From Fusobacteriaceae bacterium UBA2433 (GTDB lineage: Bacteria > Fusobacteriota > Fusobacteriia > Fusobacteriales > Fusobacteriaceae), in the NCBI GenBank assembly GCA_002342785.1, contig DDQV01000152.1, positions 1 through 10,360 of the forward strand: DNA of 10,360 nucleotides, given 5' to 3'. The notes beneath the pieces were generated by a model. It saw nothing but the letters and a program-made list of their open reading frames with translations, made no database searches and had not been told where the DNA came from. Positions 1-7,077 of the stretch are shown here, in pieces (position 1 is the first letter of the stretch; each line of letters begins with the position of its first letter). A program made the translations under genes and the position numbers.

Positions 1-23
1 TTTTTTATTTGTTTTTGATACAT
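1..23 (-). CDS. 5' end of an unidentified leftward gene (partial)
   Basis: Only the first seven complete codons are inside the window, reading M-Y-Q-K-Q-I-K. The start is supported by AAGGAG on the minus strand at 30-35, six bases before the ATG at 21-23. A second ATG at 27-29 directly abuts the Shine-Dalgarno and is an unlikely start. A promoter-like element lies about 50 bases upstream and a strong terminator separates this gene from hutD, so it is probably its own transcription unit and not the last hut gene. The product cannot be recognised from so few residues. Confidence 0.6.
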
Positions 24-72
24 CGACATCTCCTTAGTGTAGAAACAAAAATCATTTTTTTAATATAGAAAT

Positions 73-101
73 ATTATATAATATTCTTTTTAATAAAACA
101 A
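73..101 (-). promoter_or_regulatory. Putative promoter of the left-edge gene
   Basis: On the minus strand a TTGTTT -35 (96-101) and a perfect TATAAT -10 (73-78) are separated by exactly 17 bases. The predicted transcript start near 66 leaves a leader of about 43 bases before the ATG at 23. AT-rich DNA yields chance matches, but the perfect -10, the ideal spacing and the position between a terminator and a ribosome site make this credible. Confidence 0.5.
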
Positions 102-145
102 ATATATAACTAAACAATAAAGATGATTTTAAAATTTGAGAATAG

Positions 146-210
146 AAAAAAATAATGTTTCTTCAACCCCAAACTGGGGGCAAGAAGTTGAAGAAACATT
201 ATCTTTTTTT
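146..210 (-). terminator. Composite intrinsic terminator after hutD, possibly bidirectional
   Basis: A perfect 16-bp inverted repeat pairs 152-167 (ATAATGTTTCTTCAAC) with 187-202. The loop holds a second small GC hairpin (CCCC-AAACT-GGGG, 167-179) and a short unpaired stretch (181-186). On the minus strand the stem is followed by six T residues (146-151), as expected for ending the hut transcript 24 bases after the hutD stop. On the plus strand it is followed by C and seven T (203-210), so it could terminate in both directions. Confidence 0.85.
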
Positions 211-233
211 ATAGAAAATAGGTCAATAAAGAT

Positions 234-752
234 CTATTCTATTTTTCTTATAAAACTAACTGCTATTAAATCTCCATTAGTTTTTATTTTATTTGAATTT
301 GTGATTAAAAAATCATATTTATCCATAATCTTAAAGTTATTATTTATTTCAATAGTTGTATGATTTTTTTTTGAAAATATTAGAGTCTTACCTTTAAAAT
401 CTATAAGATTTTTTCCTGTTAGTTCTTTTATATCTACTTCTATTTTCTCTGGTTTATAAATTATATTAAAATCAAGGACTTCTAAATTATTTTTAGAGTT
501 TATATGTTCAGATCCTTTAAATATAAAAGTTTTATTTGGAATTAATTCTATTTCTTCTTCTCCTTTTCTTAGGAGGACCTTACCTTCTAAGATCTTTAAT
601 ATTCTCCTATATCCTCTGAAATCTGAAAAAATGTTTTCTCCTGATTCTATTTTTGCACAGCTTATACGGATATTATAATCTTTAGTGTCCTTATATAGCT
701 CCTTAGTTATTCCTCCGCTCCATATTTTATTTTTCACATCTCTTAAATTCAT
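234..752 (-). CDS. hutD: HutD family protein
   Basis: A 172-residue protein of the HutD family, a small cupin-type fold found in many hut clusters. It is not a pathway enzyme; from memory of work in Pseudomonas it is proposed to limit hut flux, probably by binding a pathway product such as formimino- or formylglutamate. Family marks are WSGGITKEL near the N-terminus (residues 11-19), then an R-I-S-x-A-K-I-E-S-G-E block and F-S-D-F-R-G-Y-R-R-I-L-K-I-L-E-G near residues 42-57, and a later L-D-F-N. WSGG replaces the WxNGGG of proteobacterial members, a form I recall as common in anaerobic Firmicutes. The ATG is preceded by AAGGAG seven bases upstream. It follows hutG by 57 bases and is the last gene before the terminator. 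Slightly shorter than the usual 180-200 residues but looks intact. Confidence 0.85.
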   Translation of the reverse strand: MNLRDVKNKIWSGGITKELYKDTKDYNIRISCAKIESGENIFSDFRGYRRILKILEGKVLLRKGEEEIELIPNKTFIFKGSEHINSKNNLEVLDFNIIYKPEKIEVDIKELTGKNLIDFKGKTLIFSKKNHTTIEINNNFKIMDKYDFLITNSNKIKTNGDLIAVSFIRKIE

Positions 753-809
753 TTAACTTCTCCTTTTTAGTTTGGAGATAAATTTTTATAGACTTAACAT
801 TTCTATAAT

Positions 810-1814
810 TTACTCCTCATTTACTTCTATAAAAGTAGAAATAATTTCAAAAATTAAAATAGAAATAAGTTTTGAAGTAATGTTATCTTCGTCAAATCTA
901 GGAGAAACCTCTGCTATATCAACTGTTCCTATTTTTCCTGATCTTATGATATTTTTTATTAATCCTAAACTTATTTTAGGGTCTATGCCGAATGGCTGAG
1001 GAGAACTAACTCCAGGAGCAAAAGCTGAACTAAAAACATCAGAACAAATAGTTAAATGAACTAATTCTTTATTTCTTATAAAGTTTTGGATTTTATTTAA
1101 AATACCTAAAATTTCTCCCTCTTTTATATCTTCACTTAAAATATATTTAACGTTTAACCTATCTGCCTCTGTAAAGAGATTTCTTGTATTTCCGTACTTT
1201 TGTATTCCTAAAACCATATAATTAAAAATATCTTTTGAATTAAGACAATCATCTGCTATTTGTCTAAACATTGTTCCTGAACTGGCGCCATTCTCATAAG
1301 GTCTCATATCAAAATGAGCATCAAAATTAATAATTCCAATATTGGAATTTATATTGTTATTTTTTACATAATTTTTCAGTCCTTGAAAGTTACCATAAGC
1401 TACTTCATGCCCTCCACCTAAAACAATAGGAATAATCCCTTTCTCTTTTATTTTTTGAACCAAAGTTCCTAATAATTCTTGAGCATCTTTTAAATGTTTT
1501 TGGTCCTTACAAAGAATATTACCTATATCATAAATTTTAATATTATCATTAAAATTAAAAGGGAGATTAGACATTTGTTCTCTAATTGCAATAGGGCCTT
1601 TAAAAGCTCCTATTCTACCAAGATTTATTTTAATACCAGCATCACAACAAAATCCTATAAAGCAGAATTTAATATCTTTTTCATTAAATTGAATACTTTG
1701 AAAGTTATTAAAATCTATTTTTTTAATGACTTGATGCCAACGATAAGAACTTTTATCTTCTAGACTATCAATTCTTCCACTCCAAATATCATTAGATAAT
1801 TTTTCATATTTCAT
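810..1814 (-). CDS. hutG: Formimidoylglutamase (formiminoglutamate hydrolase)
   Basis: A 334-residue cytosolic enzyme of the arginase/agmatinase (ureohydrolase) family that hydrolyses N-formimidoyl-L-glutamate to glutamate and formamide. Visible motifs are D-x-G-I-K-I-N-L-G-R-x-G-A-x-x-G-P (58-74), GGGHE (133-137, metal ligand H136), N-F-D-A-H-F-D (163-169, ligands D165, H167, D169), S-D-V-F then A-F-A-P-G-V-S-S-P (258-272), and D-I-A-E-V-S-P (299-305). GGGHE and APGVSSP point to HutG and not arginase. The position of the first Asp of the final D-x-D metal pair is Cys257, with D259 retained; I recall the same Cys in staphylococcal HutG. The ATG at 1812-1814 follows an AGGGGTG-type ribosome site with longer than usual spacing. 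It is separated from fchA by 160 bases and may have its own promoter. Confidence 0.93.
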   Translation of the reverse strand: MKYEKLSNDIWSGRIDSLEDKSSYRWHQVIKKIDFNNFQSIQFNEKDIKFCFIGFCCDAGIKINLGRIGAFKGPIAIREQMSNLPFNFNDNIKIYDIGNILCKDQKHLKDAQELLGTLVQKIKEKGIIPIVLGGGHEVAYGNFQGLKNYVKNNNINSNIGIINFDAHFDMRPYENGASSGTMFRQIADDCLNSKDIFNYMVLGIQKYGNTRNLFTEADRLNVKYILSEDIKEGEILGILNKIQNFIRNKELVHLTICSDVFSSAFAPGVSSPQPFGIDPKISLGLIKNIIRSGKIGTVDIAEVSPRFDEDNITSKLISILIFEIISTFIEVNEE

Positions 1815-1860
1815 ATTTTATCTTTCACCCCTAAAAATAACTGTAACTTAAATTAACAAT

Positions 1861-1901
1861 ATTAAATATATTTAAAAATTAGTACTTCAAATTTCTAGAA
1901 A
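1861..1901 (-). promoter_or_regulatory. Possible internal promoter for hutG-hutD, with adjoining palindrome
   Basis: On the minus strand TTGAAG (1885-1890) and TTTAAT (1861-1866) are 18 bases apart and 40-50 bases from the hutG start. Directly upstream of the -35 lies a perfect 10-bp palindrome, TTTCTAGAAA (1892-1901), placed where an activator or repressor could bind. The gap before hutG is the longest within the cluster, which fits a secondary promoter. The match is modest and the region is AT-rich. Confidence 0.35.
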
Positions 1902-1962
1902 CTAACTTTTCATTTTTATATAGCTTATTTATATGATTGATCCTGAAAAGATAGAGAATTTA
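1879..1962 (-). pseudogene. Decayed fragment of a second hutI 3' end
   Basis: Read on the minus strand from 1962, this non-coding stretch gives a stop followed by 24 codons that align without gaps to the C-terminus of the intact HutI in this window. By my hand alignment 13 of 25 codon positions encode the same residue, including INH and YKNxKLV at identical spacing, and it ends with an in-frame TAA at 1879-1881. Nucleotide identity over those 75 bases is about 67%. Many differences are synonymous (CAC/CAT, AAA/AAG, CTT/TTA, GTA/GTT), suggesting it diverged partly as a coding gene before decaying. It has an in-frame stop (TAA 1960-1962), no start codon and no remaining catalytic part. It directly follows fchA, so an earlier operon may have had a hutI copy between fchA and hutG. 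Chance similarity in AT-rich DNA is not fully excluded. Confidence 0.65.
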
Positions 1963-1974
1963 TAACCCTCACTA

Positions 1975-2613
1975 TTATAGATTTGACATTACTACGTTCA
2001 TTATTCTACTTTTTATTTCTAAACCTTTCTTTGCTAATCTACTACATTCCAATTTATTATTTTTTACATACTCATCATCATTTATTCCAGGGAGGTTTAC
2101 TAATACATTAAGTATTGCACCTTCTAGAGCAGCAGTGAGAAGAAGAGAGGATACTCCAAGATCTGTTATGGCATTTTTATTTCCGTATTCTAAAAAATAA
2201 TCTATTAATTCTAGTCCTCTGTAAGAGAGTTTAGCTATCATAATTGGCACATCTATGGCCTTATAGGTAGCTGCTTCTATGACTTCTTTTCGAATAACTT
2301 TTTCTTCTTCTGTTTCTTTAGAAAGTTTAAAAGCTGCCATTACATAGTTAAATGCCTCTGTATCTTTATCTATCATTACATTTAATTCATCTTTGATAGC
2401 TCCTAATTCATCTAACCTCTTTATAAATTCTTCTTGAATTTCATTAGATAAACCTTTAAATTTTTTTTTATTTATAGTTAGATGTCCAACCATTTTTGAA
2501 AGAGATACTCCCAGTGAACCTATAAGGGCTGAAACACTTCCTCCACCAGGTGCTGGTGAAGGCGAGTCTATTTCATCTATAAATTCTATTATTGTTTTTT
2601 CTATTAATTTCAT
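1975..2613 (-). CDS. fchA: Formimidoyltetrahydrofolate cyclodeaminase
   Basis: A 212-residue, mostly helical cytosolic enzyme of the FTCD cyclodeaminase family. It converts 5-formimidoyl-THF to 5,10-methenyl-THF and ammonia. The signature S-P-A-P-G-G-G-S-V-S-A lies at residues 18-28, followed by the usual long helix with K-M-V-G-H-L and a C-terminal N-V-L-V-N-L-P-G-I-N-D block. Length is normal for the stand-alone form; in animals the domain is fused behind the formiminotransferase. Here the transferase (ftcD) is a separate gene two positions upstream. The ATG follows AAAGGAG with a short spacer, and only 24 bases separate it from the hutI stop, so it is very likely co-transcribed and perhaps translationally coupled with hutI. 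Confidence 0.93.
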   Translation of the reverse strand: MKLIEKTIIEFIDEIDSPSPAPGGGSVSALIGSLGVSLSKMVGHLTINKKKFKGLSNEIQEEFIKRLDELGAIKDELNVMIDKDTEAFNYVMAAFKLSKETEEEKVIRKEVIEAATYKAIDVPIMIAKLSYRGLELIDYFLEYGNKNAITDLGVSSLLLTAALEGAILNVLVNLPGINDDEYVKNNKLECSRLAKKGLEIKSRIMNVVMSNL

Positions 2614-2637
2614 ATTTCTCCTTTTTAAATATAGATT

Positions 2638-3900
2638 TTAATAACAAACTCTCCCATTAGAATATACAAGTTTTCCATTTTTATATACGTCTTTAGTGTG
2701 ATTGATTCCAAAATGATAGATTATATAATCAATATTTGGTGCATCAAAAATTACAAAATCTGCAGCTTTTCCTACTTCTAAACTACCTATATTTTTTTCT
2801 CTGCCTATAGAATATGCTGCATTTATTGTTACAGCTGTAAATACTTCTTTAGGTGTCATTTTAAGCCCTAAAGATCCTAATTGCATTATAAATTGAATAT
2901 TTTCAGTAGGACATGATCCTGGATTATAATCTGTAGAAAGAGCTACTGGAACACCTTTTTCTATCATCTTTCTCACTGGGGCATAAGCTTTTCCTAAGTT
3001 AAAAGATGTTCCGGGAAGTATATTAGCTATGATCCCTTTTTTAGCCATCATTTCTATTCCTTTATCACTAGCTGCCATAAGATGATCTCCTGATATAGCT
3101 CCAACTTCTGCTACAAGCTCTGCTCCCCCTAAAGATACTATCTCATCTGCATGGATCTTTAATTTATATCCCAGTTCTTTGGCGGCTAATAATATTTTTT
3201 TTGCTTGAGGTATAGAAAATACTCCTTCTTCACAGAATACATCACAAAATTCTGCCAAACCTTTTTCCATTACAATAGGAAGCATTTTTATTATTTCCTC
3301 TACAAATTTATCTGGATTTCCTTTATATTCTATAGGTATAGCATGGGCCCCAAGAAATGTAGATGCTATATCCATTGGATGATCTTCATTTAGGTTTTTT
3401 GCCACTTCCATCTGTTTCACTTCTGTTTCTAATTCTAAACCATAACCACTTTTTGCCTCAATAGTTGTCATTCCATATCCAAGCATAATATCTAGGCTTT
3501 TTTTTGCTTTTTTATATAACTGCTTATGAGTAGCTTTCTTTGTTGATTTTACAGTACTCAGGATTCCTCCACCTTGATTTAGTATATCTATATAGGATAC
3601 CCCATTAAGTTTTTTAGAAAATTCATTTTCTCTACTTCCACCGTGTACAAGATGAGTATGAGGATCAATGAGCCCAGGAGTTACAGTAAGTCCTTCTGCA
3701 TCCTTTATTATAGTTTTTTCTCCTATAAGGTTATCTTTTATTCCATCTGTCCCTATAGTTATGATTTTTTTATCTTTTATTGCTAGATAAGCTCCTTTTA
3801 ATATTTCTACTTCATCCATCTGTTTTCCTATTCGTGGACCATTTCCACCAGCCATGGTTACCAATTGTCCTATATTTTTTAGTATAAAATCTGCCTTCAT
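2638..3900 (-). CDS. hutI: Imidazolonepropionase
   Basis: A metal-dependent amidohydrolase that opens 4-imidazolone-5-propionate to N-formimidoyl-L-glutamate. With the start chosen here it has 420 residues, close to the usual 400-420. Motifs in this numbering: D-P-H-T-H (ligands H81 and H83), L-G-A-H (H186), K-I-H-A-D-E (H250) and L-S-T-D-Y-N-P-G (D324), a full set of amidohydrolase metal and catalytic residues. A longer reading frame starts with GTG at 3907-3909, but that GTG overlaps the AAGGAG ribosome site. The ATG at 3898-3900 has ideal 8-base spacing, so I prefer M-K-A-D-F-I-L as the N-terminus. It lies 62 bases downstream of ftcD and 24 bases upstream of fchA. A decayed copy of its 3' end appears beyond fchA. 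Confidence 0.95.
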   Translation of the reverse strand: MKADFILKNIGQLVTMAGGNGPRIGKQMDEVEILKGAYLAIKDKKIITIGTDGIKDNLIGEKTIIKDAEGLTVTPGLIDPHTHLVHGGSRENEFSKKLNGVSYIDILNQGGGILSTVKSTKKATHKQLYKKAKKSLDIMLGYGMTTIEAKSGYGLELETEVKQMEVAKNLNEDHPMDIASTFLGAHAIPIEYKGNPDKFVEEIIKMLPIVMEKGLAEFCDVFCEEGVFSIPQAKKILLAAKELGYKLKIHADEIVSLGGAELVAEVGAISGDHLMAASDKGIEMMAKKGIIANILPGTSFNLGKAYAPVRKMIEKGVPVALSTDYNPGSCPTENIQFIMQLGSLGLKMTPKEVFTAVTINAAYSIGREKNIGSLEVGKAADFVIFDAPNIDYIIYHFGINHTKDVYKNGKLVYSNGRVCY

Positions 3901-3908
3901 CCTCTTCA

Positions 3909-3914
3909 CTCCTT
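3909..3914 (-). promoter_or_regulatory. Ribosome binding site that sets the hutI start
   Basis: AAGGAG on the minus strand lies eight bases before the ATG at 3898-3900. An in-frame GTG at 3907-3909 overlaps its last base and could not be used efficiently with it, which argues for the shorter protein. Confidence 0.75.
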
Positions 3915-3962
3915 AATATAATTCGTGTCAATTTAATTTTTTAGTTTGTAAAAATATTTTTT

Positions 3963-4853
3963 CTAGTCCATTAAATGTGTTTCAAGAACCTTTTCCTTGG
4001 AAAAACCATATAGTCCAAGATAATATTCTGTACTTTCTACAAGAGCTTCCATGGGTACTAGTCCTATTATTTCACTTCCTGTTACTGCTATTCCATATCT
4101 TTTAGCTTCCATTTTTACAGTTTCAAAGACCCTGTATATAGATGTTTTTTTATAGTTTGTTATATTCATCGTTACTTGAATGATTCCTTTTGTTTCTACA
4201 GCTCCAGCTTTTATATATCTAAATCCTCCTCCAGAATGTCTGATGGCGGACGCTATCTTTTTCCCAATCTCAATATTAGAAGTAGCTAAATCAATATTAT
4301 ATGCTATAAGCGGCATTCTTGCTCCTACAGCTGTTACTCCTGCTCTTGGATGGATTTCTGCCTTCCCAAAATCAGGGTTCCACTCTGGATCCTTTAATTT
4401 TTTAGGCATTCCTTCAAACTGACCCTTTCTTATTTTAGCAAGATTTACTCTCTCAGGTCTACTCGCTGCTGCTTCATATAAAAATACAGGAATTCCATGC
4501 TTAATTGCTAAATTTTCTCCTACCTTTTTAGCTAGTTCAACGCACTCAGACATCTCCATCTCTTTTATGGGAATAAAAGGCACTACATCTAAGGCTCCCA
4601 TTCTCGAATGTTCTCCAATATGGACTGTCATGTCTATAAGTTCTGCTGCAATACCTGCTGACTCTATTACAGCTTCTGCAATTTTTTCAGGATTTCCTAT
4701 TATAGTTACTACTGTTCTATTATAATCTGCATCAGGTTCAGAGCTAAGTAATTTTACTCCTTCTTTATTTTTATATGGTGCTATTATTTTTTCTATTTTT
4801 TTCAAATCTTTTCCTTCACTATAGTTAGGTACACATTGTACGATCTTTGCCAT
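3963..4853 (-). CDS. ftcD: Glutamate formimidoyltransferase
   Basis: A 296-residue stand-alone formiminotransferase that moves the formimino group from N-formimidoyl-glutamate to tetrahydrofolate, giving glutamate and 5-formimidoyl-THF for FchA. N- and C-terminal subdomains are both present. Motifs are V-P-N-Y-S-E-G (8-14), E-P-D-A-D-Y-N-R-T-V-V-T (39-50) and H-I-G-E-H-S-R-M-G-A-L-D-V-V-P-F (78-93). His82 falls at the number of the catalytic His of the mammalian enzyme. The family usually has HPRMGA where this protein has HSRMGA. The ATG has a strong AAGGGGG ribosome site seven bases upstream. It stands between hutU and hutI, so the folate branch is embedded among the core enzymes while hutG sits at the distal end. 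Confidence 0.94.
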   Translation of the reverse strand: MAKIVQCVPNYSEGKDLKKIEKIIAPYKNKEGVKLLSSEPDADYNRTVVTIIGNPEKIAEAVIESAGIAAELIDMTVHIGEHSRMGALDVVPFIPIKEMEMSECVELAKKVGENLAIKHGIPVFLYEAAASRPERVNLAKIRKGQFEGMPKKLKDPEWNPDFGKAEIHPRAGVTAVGARMPLIAYNIDLATSNIEIGKKIASAIRHSGGGFRYIKAGAVETKGIIQVTMNITNYKKTSIYRVFETVKMEAKRYGIAVTGSEIIGLVPMEALVESTEYYLGLYGFSKEKVLETHLMD

Positions 4854-4911
4854 TTTATTTCCCCCTTATCTATGCTATAATACTAAATTATTTTTATATT
4901 TCATTTATTAG

Positions 4912-4940
4912 AAAGAACCTATCTCTAAGTTAGGGTCTTT
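4912..4940 (-). other. Hairpin in the hutU-ftcD gap
   Basis: A 10-bp inverted repeat with one mismatch pairs AAAGAACCTA (4912-4921) with TAGGGTCTTT (4931-4940) across a nine-base loop, immediately after the hutU stop codon. On the plus strand it ends in seven T. On the hut (minus) strand it is followed only by CTAATAAATG, so it resembles a weak or partial terminator or a 3'-end stabiliser that could lower ftcD-hutD expression relative to hutHU. It is not a convincing full terminator in the hut direction. Confidence 0.45.
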
Positions 4941-4942
4941 TT

Positions 4943-6970
4943 TTATTTTATTATCTTACTTACTAAATTTTTTATTAAATTATCGTCTGCTATATATGGA
5001 AGGGTAATATGGTCTGTTCCCTTATTGTTGTTATTATATTCAATAGATGTAGTTATAGAATTTTTATTTCTAGCCCATGCTCTTCTAGCTACTCCTCCCA
5101 TTACATCCCAAGGTATAGCTTGACGAAGAATTTCATCGACTCTCTTACTTCCATCAAGAACCATTCCAAATCCACCATTTATTGATTTTCCTATTCCTAC
5201 TCCTCCACCATTGTGAATAGCTATCATAGTCATTCCTCTAGCTGCATTTCCTGCAAAACATTGTGTTGCCATATCAGCCATTATATTACTTCCGTCTTTG
5301 ATATTAGACGTTTCTCTGAATGGAGAGTCTGTTCCAGACACATCATGATGATCTCTCCCTAACATTACAGGTCCAATCTCTCCTAGTCTCACCATTTCAT
5401 TGAATTTAATAGCTATTTGAGTTCTACTCATAGCATCTTGATAGAATATTCTAGCTTGTGTTCCAACTACCAGATCATTTTTATCTGCATCTCTTATCCA
5501 TATATAATTGTCTCTATCTTGGTATCTTCTATTAGGATCTACAAGTTCAAGTGCTGCGTGATCTGTTTTTAATAAATCTTCTTTTTTACCACTGAGACAT
5601 ACCCATCTAAAAGGTCCGTATCCCCAGTCAAATAACTCTGGTCCAAGAATATCTTCAACATATGATGGATAGATAAATCCACCTTTATCATCTCTTCCAT
5701 TAGCTGAAATCTCAGTTACACCAGCATCATATACAGATTTTAAGAAAGCATTTCCATAGTCAAAGAAGTATGTCCCTTTTTTTGTTAAGGCTTTTATCAT
5801 CTCATAATGTCTTACAAGAGTCTTATTTACAAGTTTTTTAAATTTATCTTTATCCATTCCAAGAAGCTCTGTTCTTTCTTCAAAACTAAGTCCTTGAGGA
5901 CAGTATCCGCCCTCATACACAGCATGACATGAAGTTTGATCTGAAAGAAGATCTATTTTTTCATTAGCTTCTACTGCATATTCAAGAAGATCAACTATAT
6001 TTCCGTGGAAAGCTACTGCACATGCTTTCCTTCTTTTCATAAATTCTTTAGCTATAGCAAAAGCTTCTTTGGTTGTAGTTGTCACATGAGTTACCCATCC
6101 TTGTTTTTTTCTAGTCTCTATTCTAGAATAATCTACTTCAGCAATTATAGATGTTCCCCCAGCTATTACACATGCTTTTCCTTGAGCTCCGCTCATTCCT
6201 CCCAGTCCAGAGGTTATAAATAATTTTCCAGCAAGATCTCCATCTTTTGGTATTCCACAAAACAATCTTCCAGCATTTAAAATTGTAGAGTATGTTCCGT
6301 GTACAATCCCTTGGGGACCGATATACATCCATCCGCCAGCTGTCATCTGTCCGTAATTTGCTACACCAAGAGCTGCTGCTCTTGCATAGTTATCAGGATC
6401 ATCGAATAATCCTACCATCATTGCATTTGTTATTATTACTCTTGGAGCATTTGGATTTGATTTGAATATTCCCACAGGATGTCCTGATGAGATAGCCATA
6501 GTTTGATCTTGTGTTACTGCTTCTAAATATTTTTTTATTAATCTATATTGCATCCAGTTTTGACATACTTGTCCAGTTTCTCCATATGTTACTAATTCAT
6601 ATGGATATAGAGCTATCTCAAAATCTAAATTATTATCTATCATTACTTGGATAGCTTTCCCCTCAGTACAAGCACCTATGTATTCATCAATTGGCTTCCC
6701 TGTTATTTTTCCTTCTGGTCTAAATCTATATCCGTAGATTCTTCCCATAGTTATTAATTCCTCTAAAAATTCAGGAGCTAGATCTATATGATATTCCTTT
6801 GGTACATATCTAAGAGCATTTTTTAGTGCTAATTCTATCTCATCTGGTGTTAATGTTAATTCTCTCTTAGGAGCTCTTCTTAATCCTTCTATAAATTTTG
6901 GTGTTTTGCTAGGGATATCCTTAGCGTCTAATTTTATTGTCATTGAATTTGCAATATTTTGATTTATCAT
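4943..6970 (-). CDS. hutU: Urocanate hydratase (urocanase), long form
   Basis: A 675-residue cytosolic NAD+-dependent enzyme that adds water to urocanate to give 4-imidazolone-5-propionate. Motifs are Y-G-Q-M-T-A-G-G-W-M-Y-I-G-P-Q-G-I-V (206-223), G-L-G-G-M-S-G-A-Q-G-K-A (255-266, NAD region), D-Q-T-S-C-H (344-349), D-Y-G-N (404-407), G-P-F-R-W (452-456), and R-D-H-H-D-V-S-G-T-D-S-P-F-R-E-T-S-N (539-556) followed by H-N-G-G-G-V-G (586-592). Classical bacterial HutU proteins have about 550-560 residues. This is the long type, and its RDHHDVSGTDSPFRE block resembles animal UROC1. The Pseudomonas ARIC motif holding Cys410 is ARIF here (Phe509). The ATG is preceded by AAGGGGAG nine bases upstream. 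Gaps are 107 bases to hutH and 89 bases to ftcD. Confidence 0.95.
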   Translation of the reverse strand: MINQNIANSMTIKLDAKDIPSKTPKFIEGLRRAPKRELTLTPDEIELALKNALRYVPKEYHIDLAPEFLEELITMGRIYGYRFRPEGKITGKPIDEYIGACTEGKAIQVMIDNNLDFEIALYPYELVTYGETGQVCQNWMQYRLIKKYLEAVTQDQTMAISSGHPVGIFKSNPNAPRVIITNAMMVGLFDDPDNYARAAALGVANYGQMTAGGWMYIGPQGIVHGTYSTILNAGRLFCGIPKDGDLAGKLFITSGLGGMSGAQGKACVIAGGTSIIAEVDYSRIETRKKQGWVTHVTTTTKEAFAIAKEFMKRRKACAVAFHGNIVDLLEYAVEANEKIDLLSDQTSCHAVYEGGYCPQGLSFEERTELLGMDKDKFKKLVNKTLVRHYEMIKALTKKGTYFFDYGNAFLKSVYDAGVTEISANGRDDKGGFIYPSYVEDILGPELFDWGYGPFRWVCLSGKKEDLLKTDHAALELVDPNRRYQDRDNYIWIRDADKNDLVVGTQARIFYQDAMSRTQIAIKFNEMVRLGEIGPVMLGRDHHDVSGTDSPFRETSNIKDGSNIMADMATQCFAGNAARGMTMIAIHNGGGVGIGKSINGGFGMVLDGSKRVDEILRQAIPWDVMGGVARRAWARNKNSITTSIEYNNNNKGTDHITLPYIADDNLIKNLVSKIIK

Positions 6971-7077
6971 TTCACTTATCTCCCCTTTTTAGTTTATTAT
7001 TAATGTATTTAATCGACTATTTATAATATAAATTGGTCCTATTTTCTTTCATTATTAACAAGCACTAATTTTTAAAT

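Noticed and set aside
1891..1902. CodY-like box upstream of hutG
   Set aside because: CodY sites have an odd-length centre (TTTTC-W-GAAAA). TTTCTAGAAA is an even palindrome one base different in spacing, and the likely lineage is not expected to use CodY.
3926..3931. Perfect TTGACA -35 on the minus strand in the ftcD-hutI gap
   Set aside because: At 17 bases downstream the sequence is TGAAGA, and no acceptable -10 exists at 16-18 bases, so it is probably not a promoter.
3950..3962. AT-only palindrome AAAAATATTTTT after ftcD
   Set aside because: It lacks G or C and a clear T tract on the coding strand; such dyads are common by chance at this composition.
4870..4903. Nine-codon ATG frame between hutU and ftcD
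   Set aside because: It has no ribosome site and no His codons; it is expected by chance in AT-rich DNA.
6138..6332. Small reading frames overlapping hutU on both strands
   Set aside because: They are frame shadows of a highly conserved enzyme, with no ribosome site or recognisable product.
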